64,000 nucleotides of DNA, taken from Segatella baroniae DSM 16972 = JCM 13447. GTDB taxonomy: Bacteria > Bacteroidota > Bacteroidia > Bacteroidales > Bacteroidaceae. The translations under genes and the position numbers were made by a program. The notes under the pieces are model-generated. The model had not been told where the DNA came from. It saw only the letters and a program-made list of their open reading frames with translations, and did no database searches. Position 1 is the stretch's first letter. Every line of letters begins with the position of its first letter. Below are positions 54,462-63,532 of this stretch, one piece after another. Location of the stretch: assembly GCF_000426585.1 (NCBI RefSeq), contig NZ_AUFQ01000002.1:1-64000 (forward strand), read 5' to 3'.

Positions 54462-55601
54462 ATGAAAAGTCCTTTTAAGAAGAGACTGTCCGGTATTATC
54501 TGTCTGTTGGTGGTAGCGGCACTTTTTAGTTTTATTGGTTATCAGATGGGCGTGGCTCACATGCTCAACACCATCATGCACACGGCACATGACCTGTTGC
54601 TCAATACGGTGTTCTACTTGATGGGTATCTGCGTTCTGACGGGTGCTATCGGTAAACTGTTCGTAGAGTTCGGCGTTGTCGACCTGCTGGAAATGATTCT
54701 CCGTCCGTTGATGCGGCCTTTGTTTAATCTGCCGGGTGTGGCTTCGCTGGGGGCAGTCATGACTTTCCTGTCTGATAATCCCGCGATTATTTCGCTGTCG
54801 AAGGACAAACGATTCAGCTCTTACTTCAAGAAATACCAGTATATCTCGCTTACCAACTTCGGTACAGCCTTTGGTATGGGCCTGATTGTCATTGTTTTTA
54901 TGGTGGGACAAGGCTTTTTCCTTGAACCGATGGTGGGACTTTTTGGAGCCGCTTGTGGCTGTATGGTTTCCACACGGTGCATGCAGCATTTTGTCGTAAA
55001 GGCTTATCCGGCCTACGCGGTGGAGAACGCGAATGGCAACGGCAACGGGTATGAGGAGCCGGAAATACAGCATCCCGAGGAAAATTCTGCCTTCCTGCGA
55101 ACGCTGAACGCGTTGCTCGACGGCGGTAAGGCCGGTGTTGACGTAGGATTGGCCATTATTCCCGGCGTGTTGATTATCTCCACGCTTGTAATGGTGCTGA
55201 CCTTCGGCCCCAGCAGCAATGGTACTTACACGGGCGCGGCCTACGAAGGCATTGATTTATTGCCGGCTTTGGCCAACAAACTTGACTGGTTGTTCGGCGC
55301 TTTGTTTGGTTTTACGGATCCTCATCAGATTGCTTTCCCCATCACAGCATTGGGAGCCGTGGGCGCCGCTTTGAGTTTGGTGCCCAATTTCCTTGCGCAA
55401 GGCTGGGTTGATGGCAATGCCATCGCCGTATTTACAGCCATCGGCATGTGCTGGAGTGGCTTTTTGAGTACGCATACGGCCATGCTCGACTCACTGGGTT
55501 ATCGCGAACTGACAGGCAAAGCCATCCTTTCCCACACCATCGGCGGCTTGACCGCCGCTTTCGTGGCCCATATCACGATGCTGCTGATCGGCGTGATATA
55601 G
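54462..55601 (+). CDS. Nucleoside-recognition (Gate-domain) type membrane protein, CD0519/CD1768-like
   Basis: A 379-aa integral membrane protein with about nine hydrophobic segments and a hydrophilic loop near 185-210 (VENANGNGNGYEEPEIQ). Two Gate-like halves are visible, the first around LLLNTVFYLMGICVLTGAIG and TFLSDNPAIISLSKDKRF, the second around FPITALGAVGAALSLVP and FLSTHTAMLDSLGYREL. Relatives are annotated as nucleoside-recognition proteins or transporters of unknown substrate. It is convergent with the GH20 gene, with only 28 bp between stops. Function is not settled. Confidence 0.75.
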   Translation: MKSPFKKRLSGIICLLVVAALFSFIGYQMGVAHMLNTIMHTAHDLLLNTVFYLMGICVLTGAIGKLFVEFGVVDLLEMILRPLMRPLFNLPGVASLGAVMTFLSDNPAIISLSKDKRFSSYFKKYQYISLTNFGTAFGMGLIVIVFMVGQGFFLEPMVGLFGAACGCMVSTRCMQHFVVKAYPAYAVENANGNGNGYEEPEIQHPEENSAFLRTLNALLDGGKAGVDVGLAIIPGVLIISTLVMVLTFGPSSNGTYTGAAYEGIDLLPALANKLDWLFGALFGFTDPHQIAFPITALGAVGAALSLVPNFLAQGWVDGNAIAVFTAIGMCWSGFLSTHTAMLDSLGYRELTGKAILSHTIGGLTAAFVAHITMLLIGVI

Positions 55602-55629
55602 GCCATGGGCATGCTATAGGGGCGGCATG

Positions 55630-57279
55630 CTACCACACGGCCCTGTCGTGATTGTATCTTTCGGGCCAGATATGCAGCGCATAGGTATAGCCATAGCGGT
55701 CGTAAAGGCGGGCAAGACGCGTGGCACGCGCCACGAAAGCGTCGTAGCTCTTGCGCGAAGCAGGCATCCATTGCACCTCGGAGAGCGCGGCCATGCGTGG
55801 CAACACCATGTATTCGGCCTGCGCCGTGGTGGGAACATATTCCGTCCATAGGTTTCCTTGCACGCCGATGATGTGTCGTGTGATGTCCGCCGACACGCTG
55901 TCCGGACGTGGATTGAAGCTGTACACCTGCTCAACAGGCAGATAGTTGCCGATGGCCTGCGGCTCGTACAGCGTGTTCTTGGCTTGATAATAATCGAAAT
56001 AGGCATATCTGCCAGGGCAAGTGATTACGTCGTGGCCCGCCTTTGCGGCCTTGCTCCAGGTGGAAAGATAGCGTCGGCTGAGGACAATGGTCGACGGATT
56101 CAGCTCCCCTTCCAGTATTTCGTCCCATCCAATCATCGTTTTTCCTTTTCCGTTGATGTACTTTTCCACACGTTTGGTGAAGTACTGTTGCAGATGTTTG
56201 GCGTCTATGCCCAGTTCCTTTGCCTTCGCCTTGCAGCGTTCACACTGCTGCCAGCGTGTGGAAGGAGCCTCGTCGCCCCCGATATTGAAGCGTGCCGATG
56301 GGAAAATTTGGCACAATTCATCAATGATATCCTGCAAAACAGCATACACCCGTTCGTTTCCCACGCACAACACGTCGTGGTAAACGCCCCAATTGTGCCC
56401 CACTTCATAAGGGCCACCTGTACATCCCAGTTCGGGATAGGAGGCCAACATCGCCTTGGTATGCCCCGGAATGTCGATTTCGGGTATCACTTCAATGTGG
56501 CGTTGGCGGGCATATTCCACGACTTCGCGCATCTCCTTTTGCGTATAATAGCCACCATGCGGCTGATGGTCGTCCACGTCAGAGTTGTGTCCCACCACCG
56601 TTCCGCTCCTCCAAGCGCCAATTTCCATGAGCCTGGGATATCTTTTTATCTCGATACGCCAGCCCTGGTCTTCGCTCAAATGCCAGTGAAAGGCGTTCAT
56701 ATTGTGCAGGGCCATCAAGTCAAGGAACCGCTTGATGAAACTGAGGGGAAAGAAGTGTCGGCCGCAGTCGAGCATCATTCCGCGATAAGGCAGCAGCGGC
56801 GCGTCGGCAATCTGCACTGCGGGAAGCTCCACCCGTGGCGTCTGACCTTTCCCGGTGCCGTCAATGGTCACGGGCAAAGCCTTGCGCAGCGTCTGTATAC
56901 CATAGAAAACGCCGGCCGCAGTGCCGCCTGCTATTGTGACCAGTCGGTCGTTCACCGTGATACGGTAGGCCTCTTTTCCCACAATCTTGTGGTCTATGGC
57001 CAGTCGAATGGCCTTTTCCCCTTTGGGAACATTGGCCACGCAGTCCATCTTCTGTCCTGTGACGTCTTCCACATATTGAGCCAGGAAGCGTGCGTTATGA
57101 CGCATCAACTCTTCGGAAGAGCCACAGACAATCTTCGTCCTTTCGTCCAAGACGAACGGTTTGCCTTTTGCCAGCGTGATGGTTTGTGGCAATGGAACCA
57201 CATGATAGTCAGCTGTCGCTGCCCGTGTGGTCATGAAAAGCAGCCAGGTGGCTGCGACAAGGATAGTTTGTTTCAGCAT
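55630..57279 (-). CDS. Secreted beta-N-acetylhexosaminidase, GH20
   Basis: Removes terminal beta-linked HexNAc, likely from N-glycan antennae given the neighbours. The 549-aa product has a signal peptide (start at MLKQTILVAATW; the frame extends only 4 codons further to a TTG), a GH20b N-domain (about 20-155), and a barrel with the HWHLSEDQGWRIEIKRYP motif and catalytic D336/E337 in NIGGDEAPS. Unlike the GH20 at the left end it has no C-terminal F5/8 domain. It is the last gene of the minus-strand SusC-SusD-GH31-GH92-GH20 locus, 88 bp after the GH92 gene. Confidence 0.93.
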   Translation of the reverse strand: MLKQTILVAATWLLFMTTRAATADYHVVPLPQTITLAKGKPFVLDERTKIVCGSSEELMRHNARFLAQYVEDVTGQKMDCVANVPKGEKAIRLAIDHKIVGKEAYRITVNDRLVTIAGGTAAGVFYGIQTLRKALPVTIDGTGKGQTPRVELPAVQIADAPLLPYRGMMLDCGRHFFPLSFIKRFLDLMALHNMNAFHWHLSEDQGWRIEIKRYPRLMEIGAWRSGTVVGHNSDVDDHQPHGGYYTQKEMREVVEYARQRHIEVIPEIDIPGHTKAMLASYPELGCTGGPYEVGHNWGVYHDVLCVGNERVYAVLQDIIDELCQIFPSARFNIGGDEAPSTRWQQCERCKAKAKELGIDAKHLQQYFTKRVEKYINGKGKTMIGWDEILEGELNPSTIVLSRRYLSTWSKAAKAGHDVITCPGRYAYFDYYQAKNTLYEPQAIGNYLPVEQVYSFNPRPDSVSADITRHIIGVQGNLWTEYVPTTAQAEYMVLPRMAALSEVQWMPASRKSYDAFVARATRLARLYDRYGYTYALHIWPERYNHDRAVW

Positions 57280-57367
57280 ATTTTGAAGCAATAAGGGTTG
57301 TCATTTGAATAGATCTGCCTGTCGAGCCGATCCAATCTGCCCGGCAGGCAGGTGTAATTTCTGGCAT

Positions 57368-59602
57368 TCAACGTGTAGGCGCCGACTTTTCCATGTGGAA
57401 AAAGAGCTTTGCGCCCTTCGTCAGGTCACAGTGTTTGATGAACTGGCTGTCATGGAGTTGCCCGTTCATCGCGAACTGCGACACGTAGACATTCGATGAA
57501 CTGTTCTGCGGTGCGTCAATCTCAATGGTGCTGCCGCTGGGAAGTTGCAGCGTGGCATGCCGGAACAGCGGACTGCCCACTACGTATTCACCGCTCACGG
57601 GTGACAAAGGATAGAACCCCAAGGCTGAAAATACGTACCAGGCAGACATCTGGCCGTTGTCTTCGTCACCGCAATAGCCGTCAGGACGTGGCGCGTAGAG
57701 CCTCGACATGATGGTCCGCACAAGGCGCTGGGCCTTCCATGGCTGACCGAAAGCATAAAGATAGGGCACATGGTGCATGGGTTCGTTGAGATGCGCGTAT
57801 TGTCCCATGTCGGCATTTTGCATCTCCCTGATGAGATGTATCACACCTCTCTTGTAGTAAGAGATGTCATAATGCTGGGGCTGCGTGAACACCGAGTCGA
57901 GCTTTTCCATGAATCTTGCCGGGCCACCCATCAGCTTTTGCAGCCCAACGACATCATGTGGCACGAACCAAGAGTATTGCCAGCTGTTGCCTTCGGTGAA
58001 ATGGTCGCCCCAACGATAGGGGTCGAAGGGTGAAAGAAAGCGTCCCTTGCTGTCTTTCGGACGCATCAGCCCGGTGGCATCATCGAACAGATGGCGGTAG
58101 TTAAGGCTCCTGCGGCGAAACGTTTCCTGCTCCTTCTTCGGCCGGTTCAGCGCCCTGGCCAGGAGATAGATGCAATAATCGTCGTAAGCATACTCCAAAG
58201 TGCGCGACACGTTCTGGTTGATTCCCACGTCGCAAGGCACATATCCCAGCGTGTTATATTCATACCATCCCTTCCGTCCCACCGAACTTACGGTGCCGAT
58301 TCCCTGCGTGCTCTTGCATATCGCTTCGTAGAGCAGGCCAATGTCAAAGCCGCGTATGCCTTTGAGATAAGCGTCGGCTATGACGGAAGCCGAATGTTGG
58401 CCGATCATACAGTCGCGATGACCCGGACTGAACCACTCGGGCAGCCAGCCACTTTCCCTATATGTATTGGCCAAACCTTGCATAATCTCCGATACAATGC
58501 GGGGAAACATCAGGTTGAGAAAGGGGAACTGCGCTCTGAAAGTGTCCCAAAAGCCGTTGTCGGCATAGAGAACTCCAGGCATGACACGCCCGTTGTAGGG
58601 ACTGTAATGGATGGTGTCGCCCTTCAAATCCACCTCATAGAACTTGCGTGGGAATATCAACATGCGGTAAAGGCAGGTGTAGAACGTCCGCAATTCATCG
58701 TCCGTCCCACCCGTCACCCGCACTTTTGCCAATTCGGCGTCCCACGTTTGTTGGGCTTTTGCCCTCACTTCATCGAAACTCCGACGCCCTATTTCTCGCA
58801 GGTTCAGCTCCGCCTGCTCTTCACTGATGTAGGAAGTGGCGATGTTCATCTCCACCGTTTCGCCCCGCTTCAAGTCAAATCCCACGATGGCACCCACGTG
58901 TCGGTCCTTCAGTTCGCTACAGCCTTCCAGCAGTTGCTTGTCTTTCCAGGCCGCAGCGTTGAGAAAGGGACGATTGAAAGTTATCACGAAGTAGTTTCTG
59001 AAGCCTGCCGTCACGCCGCCGTTGTTCTTCGTGGTGTAGCCCACAACGCGCCTTTGTTGGGGCAGGAGCTTGACAAAAGAGCCGCCGTCGCAGGCGTCTA
59101 TCACCACGTAAGCACTGTCGCCGCCGTTGAAACGCAGCCTGAATGCCGCCGCCCGTTCGGTGGGCGTAAGCTCCACGTTCACCTGCGGGTCACCCAGATA
59201 GGCGTGATAATAGTGAGGCTGTGCCACTTCCGTCTTGTGCGAGAACCAACTCCGCCGGCGTTCCTCCGTGAAATTGCCCCGCCGGGTTACGGGCATGACC
59301 GAGAGTTGCCCATAATCATTGATCCAAAGACTGGCCTGATGGGTTTGCTTGAAGCCATAGAGAAAGTTTTCCTGATAGGTATACAGAAAGCCATTGCCTA
59401 TCTTCCCCGTATGTGGAGCCCAGTTGTTCATGCCGAACGGCAGGCACACGGTGGGATAGGTGTTGCCGTTGGAGAGCTCCATGCTTGAGAATGTGCCCAT
59501 CAGCGGGTTTACATGGCGCGTCAATCCTTCCGCGTTGCCCACGGACGAAGCTGCCACCGCGAGCAGGAAGGCCAGAATGTGTTTTACGGTTTGTCGTTTC
59601 AT
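57368..59602 (-). CDS. GH92 exo-alpha-mannosidase, secreted
   Basis: Calcium-dependent enzyme that trims terminal alpha-linked mannose, typically from N-glycans. The 744-aa product starts MKRQTVKHILAFLLAVAASS (signal peptide). GH92 hallmarks are present: VNPLMGTFSSMELSNGNTYPTV near the N-terminus, DNGFWDTFRAQFPFLNL, the catalytic-site motif LNEPMHHVPYLY (about 595-606), and GDEDNGQMSAWYVFSALGFYP near 640. Its start overlaps the GH31 stop by 4 bp (ATGA), so translation is coupled. Linkage preference (1,2; 1,3; 1,4; 1,6) cannot be told by eye. Confidence 0.94.
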   Translation of the reverse strand: MKRQTVKHILAFLLAVAASSVGNAEGLTRHVNPLMGTFSSMELSNGNTYPTVCLPFGMNNWAPHTGKIGNGFLYTYQENFLYGFKQTHQASLWINDYGQLSVMPVTRRGNFTEERRRSWFSHKTEVAQPHYYHAYLGDPQVNVELTPTERAAAFRLRFNGGDSAYVVIDACDGGSFVKLLPQQRRVVGYTTKNNGGVTAGFRNYFVITFNRPFLNAAAWKDKQLLEGCSELKDRHVGAIVGFDLKRGETVEMNIATSYISEEQAELNLREIGRRSFDEVRAKAQQTWDAELAKVRVTGGTDDELRTFYTCLYRMLIFPRKFYEVDLKGDTIHYSPYNGRVMPGVLYADNGFWDTFRAQFPFLNLMFPRIVSEIMQGLANTYRESGWLPEWFSPGHRDCMIGQHSASVIADAYLKGIRGFDIGLLYEAICKSTQGIGTVSSVGRKGWYEYNTLGYVPCDVGINQNVSRTLEYAYDDYCIYLLARALNRPKKEQETFRRRSLNYRHLFDDATGLMRPKDSKGRFLSPFDPYRWGDHFTEGNSWQYSWFVPHDVVGLQKLMGGPARFMEKLDSVFTQPQHYDISYYKRGVIHLIREMQNADMGQYAHLNEPMHHVPYLYAFGQPWKAQRLVRTIMSRLYAPRPDGYCGDEDNGQMSAWYVFSALGFYPLSPVSGEYVVGSPLFRHATLQLPSGSTIEIDAPQNSSSNVYVSQFAMNGQLHDSQFIKHCDLTKGAKLFFHMEKSAPTR

Positions 59603-61743
59603 AGTGAGGATTTGGGTTGTGGTTGGATGATTGTCCAGTCCTTTATTCTGTACTTCATGCCCTTGAACTTCCCGGTGCGCTTCATGTTTCCACGCCCGTT
59701 CCACCATAGTTTCACCTGATTATACAGGCCTTCTTCGAAGCGATAGCTTACGCCATCGTCTTCAAAAAGCGTGGTGCTGCGCGGCTGTCGGCCATATACG
59801 CGGCAGTGCAAGTCGAATGTCGTCTCGGGGGTGATGCAGTCTGTCGGTTCAGCCAAAGGCAGAATCGTACCTTCACGGACGAAGAGCGGAATATCGTCGA
59901 GCGCGAATGTCACGCTGTGCAGGCGTCCTCCTTCCAGCCGTTCGTTGGTGTTGAAGTCATACCAGTAGCCTTCGGGCAGATACACCTCTCTCCTATCGCC
60001 TTTTCCCACAATGGGACAAGCCAGCAAGTCATCGCCGATGAGGAACTGGGAGTCTATCGTGGCCGCCGTCTTGTCTTTGGGATAATTCAGCACCAGGGGC
60101 TTGAAAGGCGGTATGCCTTCGTTGCGGTAGCGTGCGAACTGCGTATATAAATAAGGTATAAGCGACATGCGGAAGTTGAGCAGACGGCGTATGATGTCCT
60201 CATTCCTTGTGGCCGAGGGCAGAAAACGGTCTTCATTGTTGAGCTGTTTGTCGAACTGCAACCACGCGGGGTTGCGCAAGTACCAGCCATTGAAGAGCGT
60301 TTGGGCCGACAATATGCCCACCTGTACACGGCGGAAGAAGTCCTCCTGGTCGGCGGACTCACGCACTTCGGGCGACCAAAGCAGCCCCGCCAGTCCGGCA
60401 TTGCACACCATCCTCACGTAATCTTCCAAGTCGTAGGTGTCACTATAGACCGAAACGGGATAGGGAGCGGTCAACGCCCCCGAGGAGCGAACGTCCAGAC
60501 AGGTGCGCATCCCGTGCTTTCTGAACACGCCGTAGAGGGTCTTCTGATAGAATGTTCCGAAGAGTTGGTGCATCTGTTCGCCGTCGATACCCGAGGGAAA
60601 GGTCGTCAATTCCGGGAAACTCCAGTTGAGATCGCCGCGCGTAATGTTGGAATTGTCGCACTCGTCCATCTTGAATGCGGCCACACCTTGCCTTACAAAG
60701 CAAGTGTCGTGATAGTCGGCGAAGACTCGTCGCACGGTGGAGTCGGCGAAGTCGGGCACCAAACCATTCCATACCAGATGGCTTCCCGCCCGTGTCTTGA
60801 GCGGTTGATACAGCGGAGAAGTGGGATGAATGAAAGCATGTTCCCATAAGTTGAGCTTGAAACCCATGGCCCGTGTGCGGCCGATCAGCTCGTGGGGAGT
60901 GGGAAAGTGTGCGTTGTTCCACACATACGAGCACGAGTAGGCGCGCGTCTGCCACTTGGGTTCCAGGCCAATGACATCACATGGGATATGTTTCTCTCTC
61001 AAATAACGGCATATCCGATAGGCGTCTTCCTGCTTCGCGTCGGTCTTCAACCTGTATTTCATGCCCAACCCCCAGAGCGCCGGAAGGCTTCCACCACCCG
61101 CAAAGAGGTTGTAGCGGCGCATCGCCGAAGCCATGTCGGGACCTGCGAACACCACCACGCTCACGCCTTTTGCCCCGGGGATGTCCACCTGTACGCGTGG
61201 TTTCGAGGCACTCGGGATGGCAGAGCCGTACAATTCGTCCGTGGAAAGTTTCACCTTCTGGTCGTCTGTGGCCGCATAGTCCGTGTTTCTACGATTCGTA
61301 CCGATGTAGAAGGTCGTGTATCGGGCCGTGTTCACCAGCACGGCGTAGCCTTTGTTCGAGATGTAGAACGGCTGCGGCGCGTGGGTGTAGCCCAAGTCTT
61401 TCAGCGGATGGTCGTTGACGAGTGGGCGTTTCTTCTTGTTGTTCTGCACGAACGAGCCCATTTGCAGACCGAAGCCATAGATGTTCTCGCCGGGCGACAG
61501 CGGAATGTCCACCACACATCCCCGTGCATTCACCGCAATGTGTATGCCTTCTTTCTCAAAGGGGTTGGCTTCGTCGGGCATGTCTTTCAACTGTTTGGCC
61601 GCGGCTTCCTTGTAGCGCATGGGCGTGTGGGCGTCTTCCCGGCCCACAGTCGTGACGTACACGCCGGGTTCCAATTGCCGGAAGCGCTGGGCGGAGGCCG
61701 CGAGACTCAACAGACAGGCACATGCAATGATGAGTTTTCTCAT
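59599..61743 (-). CDS. GH31-family glycoside hydrolase, secreted
   Basis: A 714-aa exo-alpha-glycosidase of family GH31. It has a signal peptide (1-18), an N-terminal beta-sandwich (LSPGENIYGFGLQMGSF), and the barrel with GMKYRLKTDAKQEDAYRICRYL, the nucleophile region VAAFKMDECDNSNI (Asp at about 357) and AGLLWSPEVRES. A C-terminal beta domain (YLPEGYWYDFNTNERLEGG) follows. GH31 includes alpha-glucosidases, alpha-xylosidases, alpha-galactosidases and others. In an N-glycan-type locus an alpha-glucosidase or alpha-GalNAcase-like role is possible, but I cannot choose. It is the first enzyme gene after susD, with a strong hairpin in between. Confidence 0.9.
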   Translation of the reverse strand: MRKLIIACACLLSLAASAQRFRQLEPGVYVTTVGREDAHTPMRYKEAAAKQLKDMPDEANPFEKEGIHIAVNARGCVVDIPLSPGENIYGFGLQMGSFVQNNKKKRPLVNDHPLKDLGYTHAPQPFYISNKGYAVLVNTARYTTFYIGTNRRNTDYAATDDQKVKLSTDELYGSAIPSASKPRVQVDIPGAKGVSVVVFAGPDMASAMRRYNLFAGGGSLPALWGLGMKYRLKTDAKQEDAYRICRYLREKHIPCDVIGLEPKWQTRAYSCSYVWNNAHFPTPHELIGRTRAMGFKLNLWEHAFIHPTSPLYQPLKTRAGSHLVWNGLVPDFADSTVRRVFADYHDTCFVRQGVAAFKMDECDNSNITRGDLNWSFPELTTFPSGIDGEQMHQLFGTFYQKTLYGVFRKHGMRTCLDVRSSGALTAPYPVSVYSDTYDLEDYVRMVCNAGLAGLLWSPEVRESADQEDFFRRVQVGILSAQTLFNGWYLRNPAWLQFDKQLNNEDRFLPSATRNEDIIRRLLNFRMSLIPYLYTQFARYRNEGIPPFKPLVLNYPKDKTAATIDSQFLIGDDLLACPIVGKGDRREVYLPEGYWYDFNTNERLEGGRLHSVTFALDDIPLFVREGTILPLAEPTDCITPETTFDLHCRVYGRQPRSTTLFEDDGVSYRFEEGLYNQVKLWWNGRGNMKRTGKFKGMKYRIKDWTIIQPQPKSSL

Positions 61744-61790
61744 GATTCAATCCGTTCTATATGGATAATCGGTTCGTCGAAAAGCACCTT

Positions 61791-61846
61791 GTGCGTTCCG
61801 TTGCCGCCAGCTGGAGTATTCCGGGGCTGCGGCAATCGGAACGCAC
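61791..61846 (-). other. Intercistronic stem-loop between susD-like and GH31 genes
   Basis: GTGCGTTCCGTTGCCG (61791-61806) pairs with CGGCAATCGGAACGCAC (61830-61846), 16 base pairs with one bulged base. It lies just past the susD stop with no T-tract on the minus strand. The placement between binding-protein and enzyme genes suggests differential expression. Confidence 0.7.
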
Positions 61847-61854
61847 GGCACAGA

Positions 61855-63519
61855 TTATTCCCAATCGGGGTTCTGCTGCAGGTGGGTGTTCACCTCCCGC
61901 TCGCGCTTGGGAATGGGATACCAGATCTTGTAGCTCTTGAAATTGTCTTTCACCGACTGCGCATGACGCATATTGAAGAAGAAGACATTGGGCTTCAGGC
62001 CGTCGTCATTGGTGGTCTTGAGGGCTTCCACCACAGACTTGAGCTTGCCCCAGCGGATGAGGTCGAAGCGGCGCCAGCCTTCCGAACAGAGTTCACGCGA
62101 GCGTTCGTCCTTCAATTCCTCCATGAAGTCGGCCTTCCGGTAAGCATTTGCCAAGGCCGTGGCCGTGGCGGCATTGTTCTTGGCCGCGCGCAGACGGATG
62201 GGACGGAGCAGTTCGCGTGCCGCCGCTTCATCACCGGTCTTGTAGGTCGCCTCCGCATACATCAGAATGACATCGGCAAAGCGCAGGATAGGGAAGTTGA
62301 GCGTGCTGGTCGAGGCGGGAATGCCGGCCGCCGTCCGTGCCGCGGGCGAGCTTTGACGGAATTTGGCCAGGTAAGTGTTCGAGCCACTCTGGTACAATCC
62401 CGACGGAACATAGTACTCCACGCCTTCAATCATCTGCTTGTTGTTGGTCATCGTCCCGGCGATGTTCTGCTTGTAGCGTGCGTCGGCCTTGTCATAGAGC
62501 AGTGCCAGCTCGCCCATGGCGGGGAACCATCCCGCACCTCCGCCGTTGGTGGTGACGTTGCCGACAGGCCCCGTGAAGTGGGTGAACATGTAATACTTCG
62601 GCGCGTTCTTGCCGTAGGTGGCCACAAGCAACGCTTCCTTCACCTGCATCTTCTTCAATGGCACGTTGTCGGCCATGAAGTTGTAGCCGTATTCAGCCTG
62701 AAGCTCATATCCACCGTGCTCCACGATATCTTTGCAAATGGCTTTCGCCTCGGCATAAAGGGCCAGAGCGTCCACCCACTCGAAGCTGTTGAGCGGGAAG
62801 TGAAGGTCTTCCCCCACCTTGTTTTCCTTGCAAGCAGCCAGGTAGAGATACACTTTGGCCAGCATGGCGCCGGCCGTATATTTGTTGGCACGGGCCTCAT
62901 ACTTGTTGCGTTCGGGCAGTCCTTCGTAAGCGCTCTTGAGGTCTGAGATGACAAGCGCGTAGACATCTTTCAGACTCGAACGCTCCATCTGCGGACTGTC
63001 GTTCAGCGAAGTGGGTGTAGGAACGCCGCCCCAAAGCCATGCCAGATAGGTGTAATAGAAGCCACGCAGGAACCGTGCTTCGAGCACGACCTCCTTTCGG
63101 CGGTCTTCTTTCAGGTCGGCAACGCCGGCTGCCTGCTCAATGACGTTGTTGGCACGGTTGATTCCGGCATACAAGGCAAACCACGCGTCGGAAAGGAAGC
63201 GCGACTCGGAATTATAAGTGTAATTGCAAAAAGGCTTGAAGTCGGCCAATGGAATGTAATCCGTCCGACCGATCATCTCGTCACACCCCAGCTGCGTGAG
63301 CAGATGCAGGTTGCGCGAAAAGAGTGCGTGCGGAGCTTGGTGCTGTATGCTGTTGGCATTCATGGCGTCGTAAACGCCCGTGAGCGCCATCTCGGTGGCG
63401 TCGCCGCTGGCAAAAAGCGAATTGCCGTCGGCGAACGAATAGGCTTTCTCGTCCAAAAAGTCGCTGCAGCTGCACAGCAGTGCCAGCGAAATGCCCATGA
63501 GAATTGTCTTTGTTTTCAT
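61855..63519 (-). CDS. SusD/RagB-family outer-membrane glycan-binding lipoprotein
   Basis: The 554-aa lid and binding partner of the adjacent SusC-like protein. The lipobox is LLCSC (Cys about 18), followed by FLDEKAYSFADGNSLF. The SusD fold is seen in VVLEARFLRGFYYTYLAWLWGGVP (about 142-165), FPILRFADVILMYAEA and the C-terminal RSRELCSEGWRRFDLIRWGKL. It starts 13 bp from the SusC stop. Ligand is inferred from GH92/GH20/GH31 neighbours (high-mannose or complex N-glycan). Confidence 0.94.
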   Translation of the reverse strand: MKTKTILMGISLALLCSCSDFLDEKAYSFADGNSLFASGDATEMALTGVYDAMNANSIQHQAPHALFSRNLHLLTQLGCDEMIGRTDYIPLADFKPFCNYTYNSESRFLSDAWFALYAGINRANNVIEQAAGVADLKEDRRKEVVLEARFLRGFYYTYLAWLWGGVPTPTSLNDSPQMERSSLKDVYALVISDLKSAYEGLPERNKYEARANKYTAGAMLAKVYLYLAACKENKVGEDLHFPLNSFEWVDALALYAEAKAICKDIVEHGGYELQAEYGYNFMADNVPLKKMQVKEALLVATYGKNAPKYYMFTHFTGPVGNVTTNGGGAGWFPAMGELALLYDKADARYKQNIAGTMTNNKQMIEGVEYYVPSGLYQSGSNTYLAKFRQSSPAARTAAGIPASTSTLNFPILRFADVILMYAEATYKTGDEAAARELLRPIRLRAAKNNAATATALANAYRKADFMEELKDERSRELCSEGWRRFDLIRWGKLKSVVEALKTTNDDGLKPNVFFFNMRHAQSVKDNFKSYKIWYPIPKREREVNTHLQQNPDWE

Positions 63520-63532
63520 AATGCGGGAGTGT

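Noticed and set aside
60892..62946. 684-codon plus-strand frame across the GH31 and SusD genes
   Set aside because: Antisense to two well-supported genes and spans the hairpin between them. No signal of a real protein.
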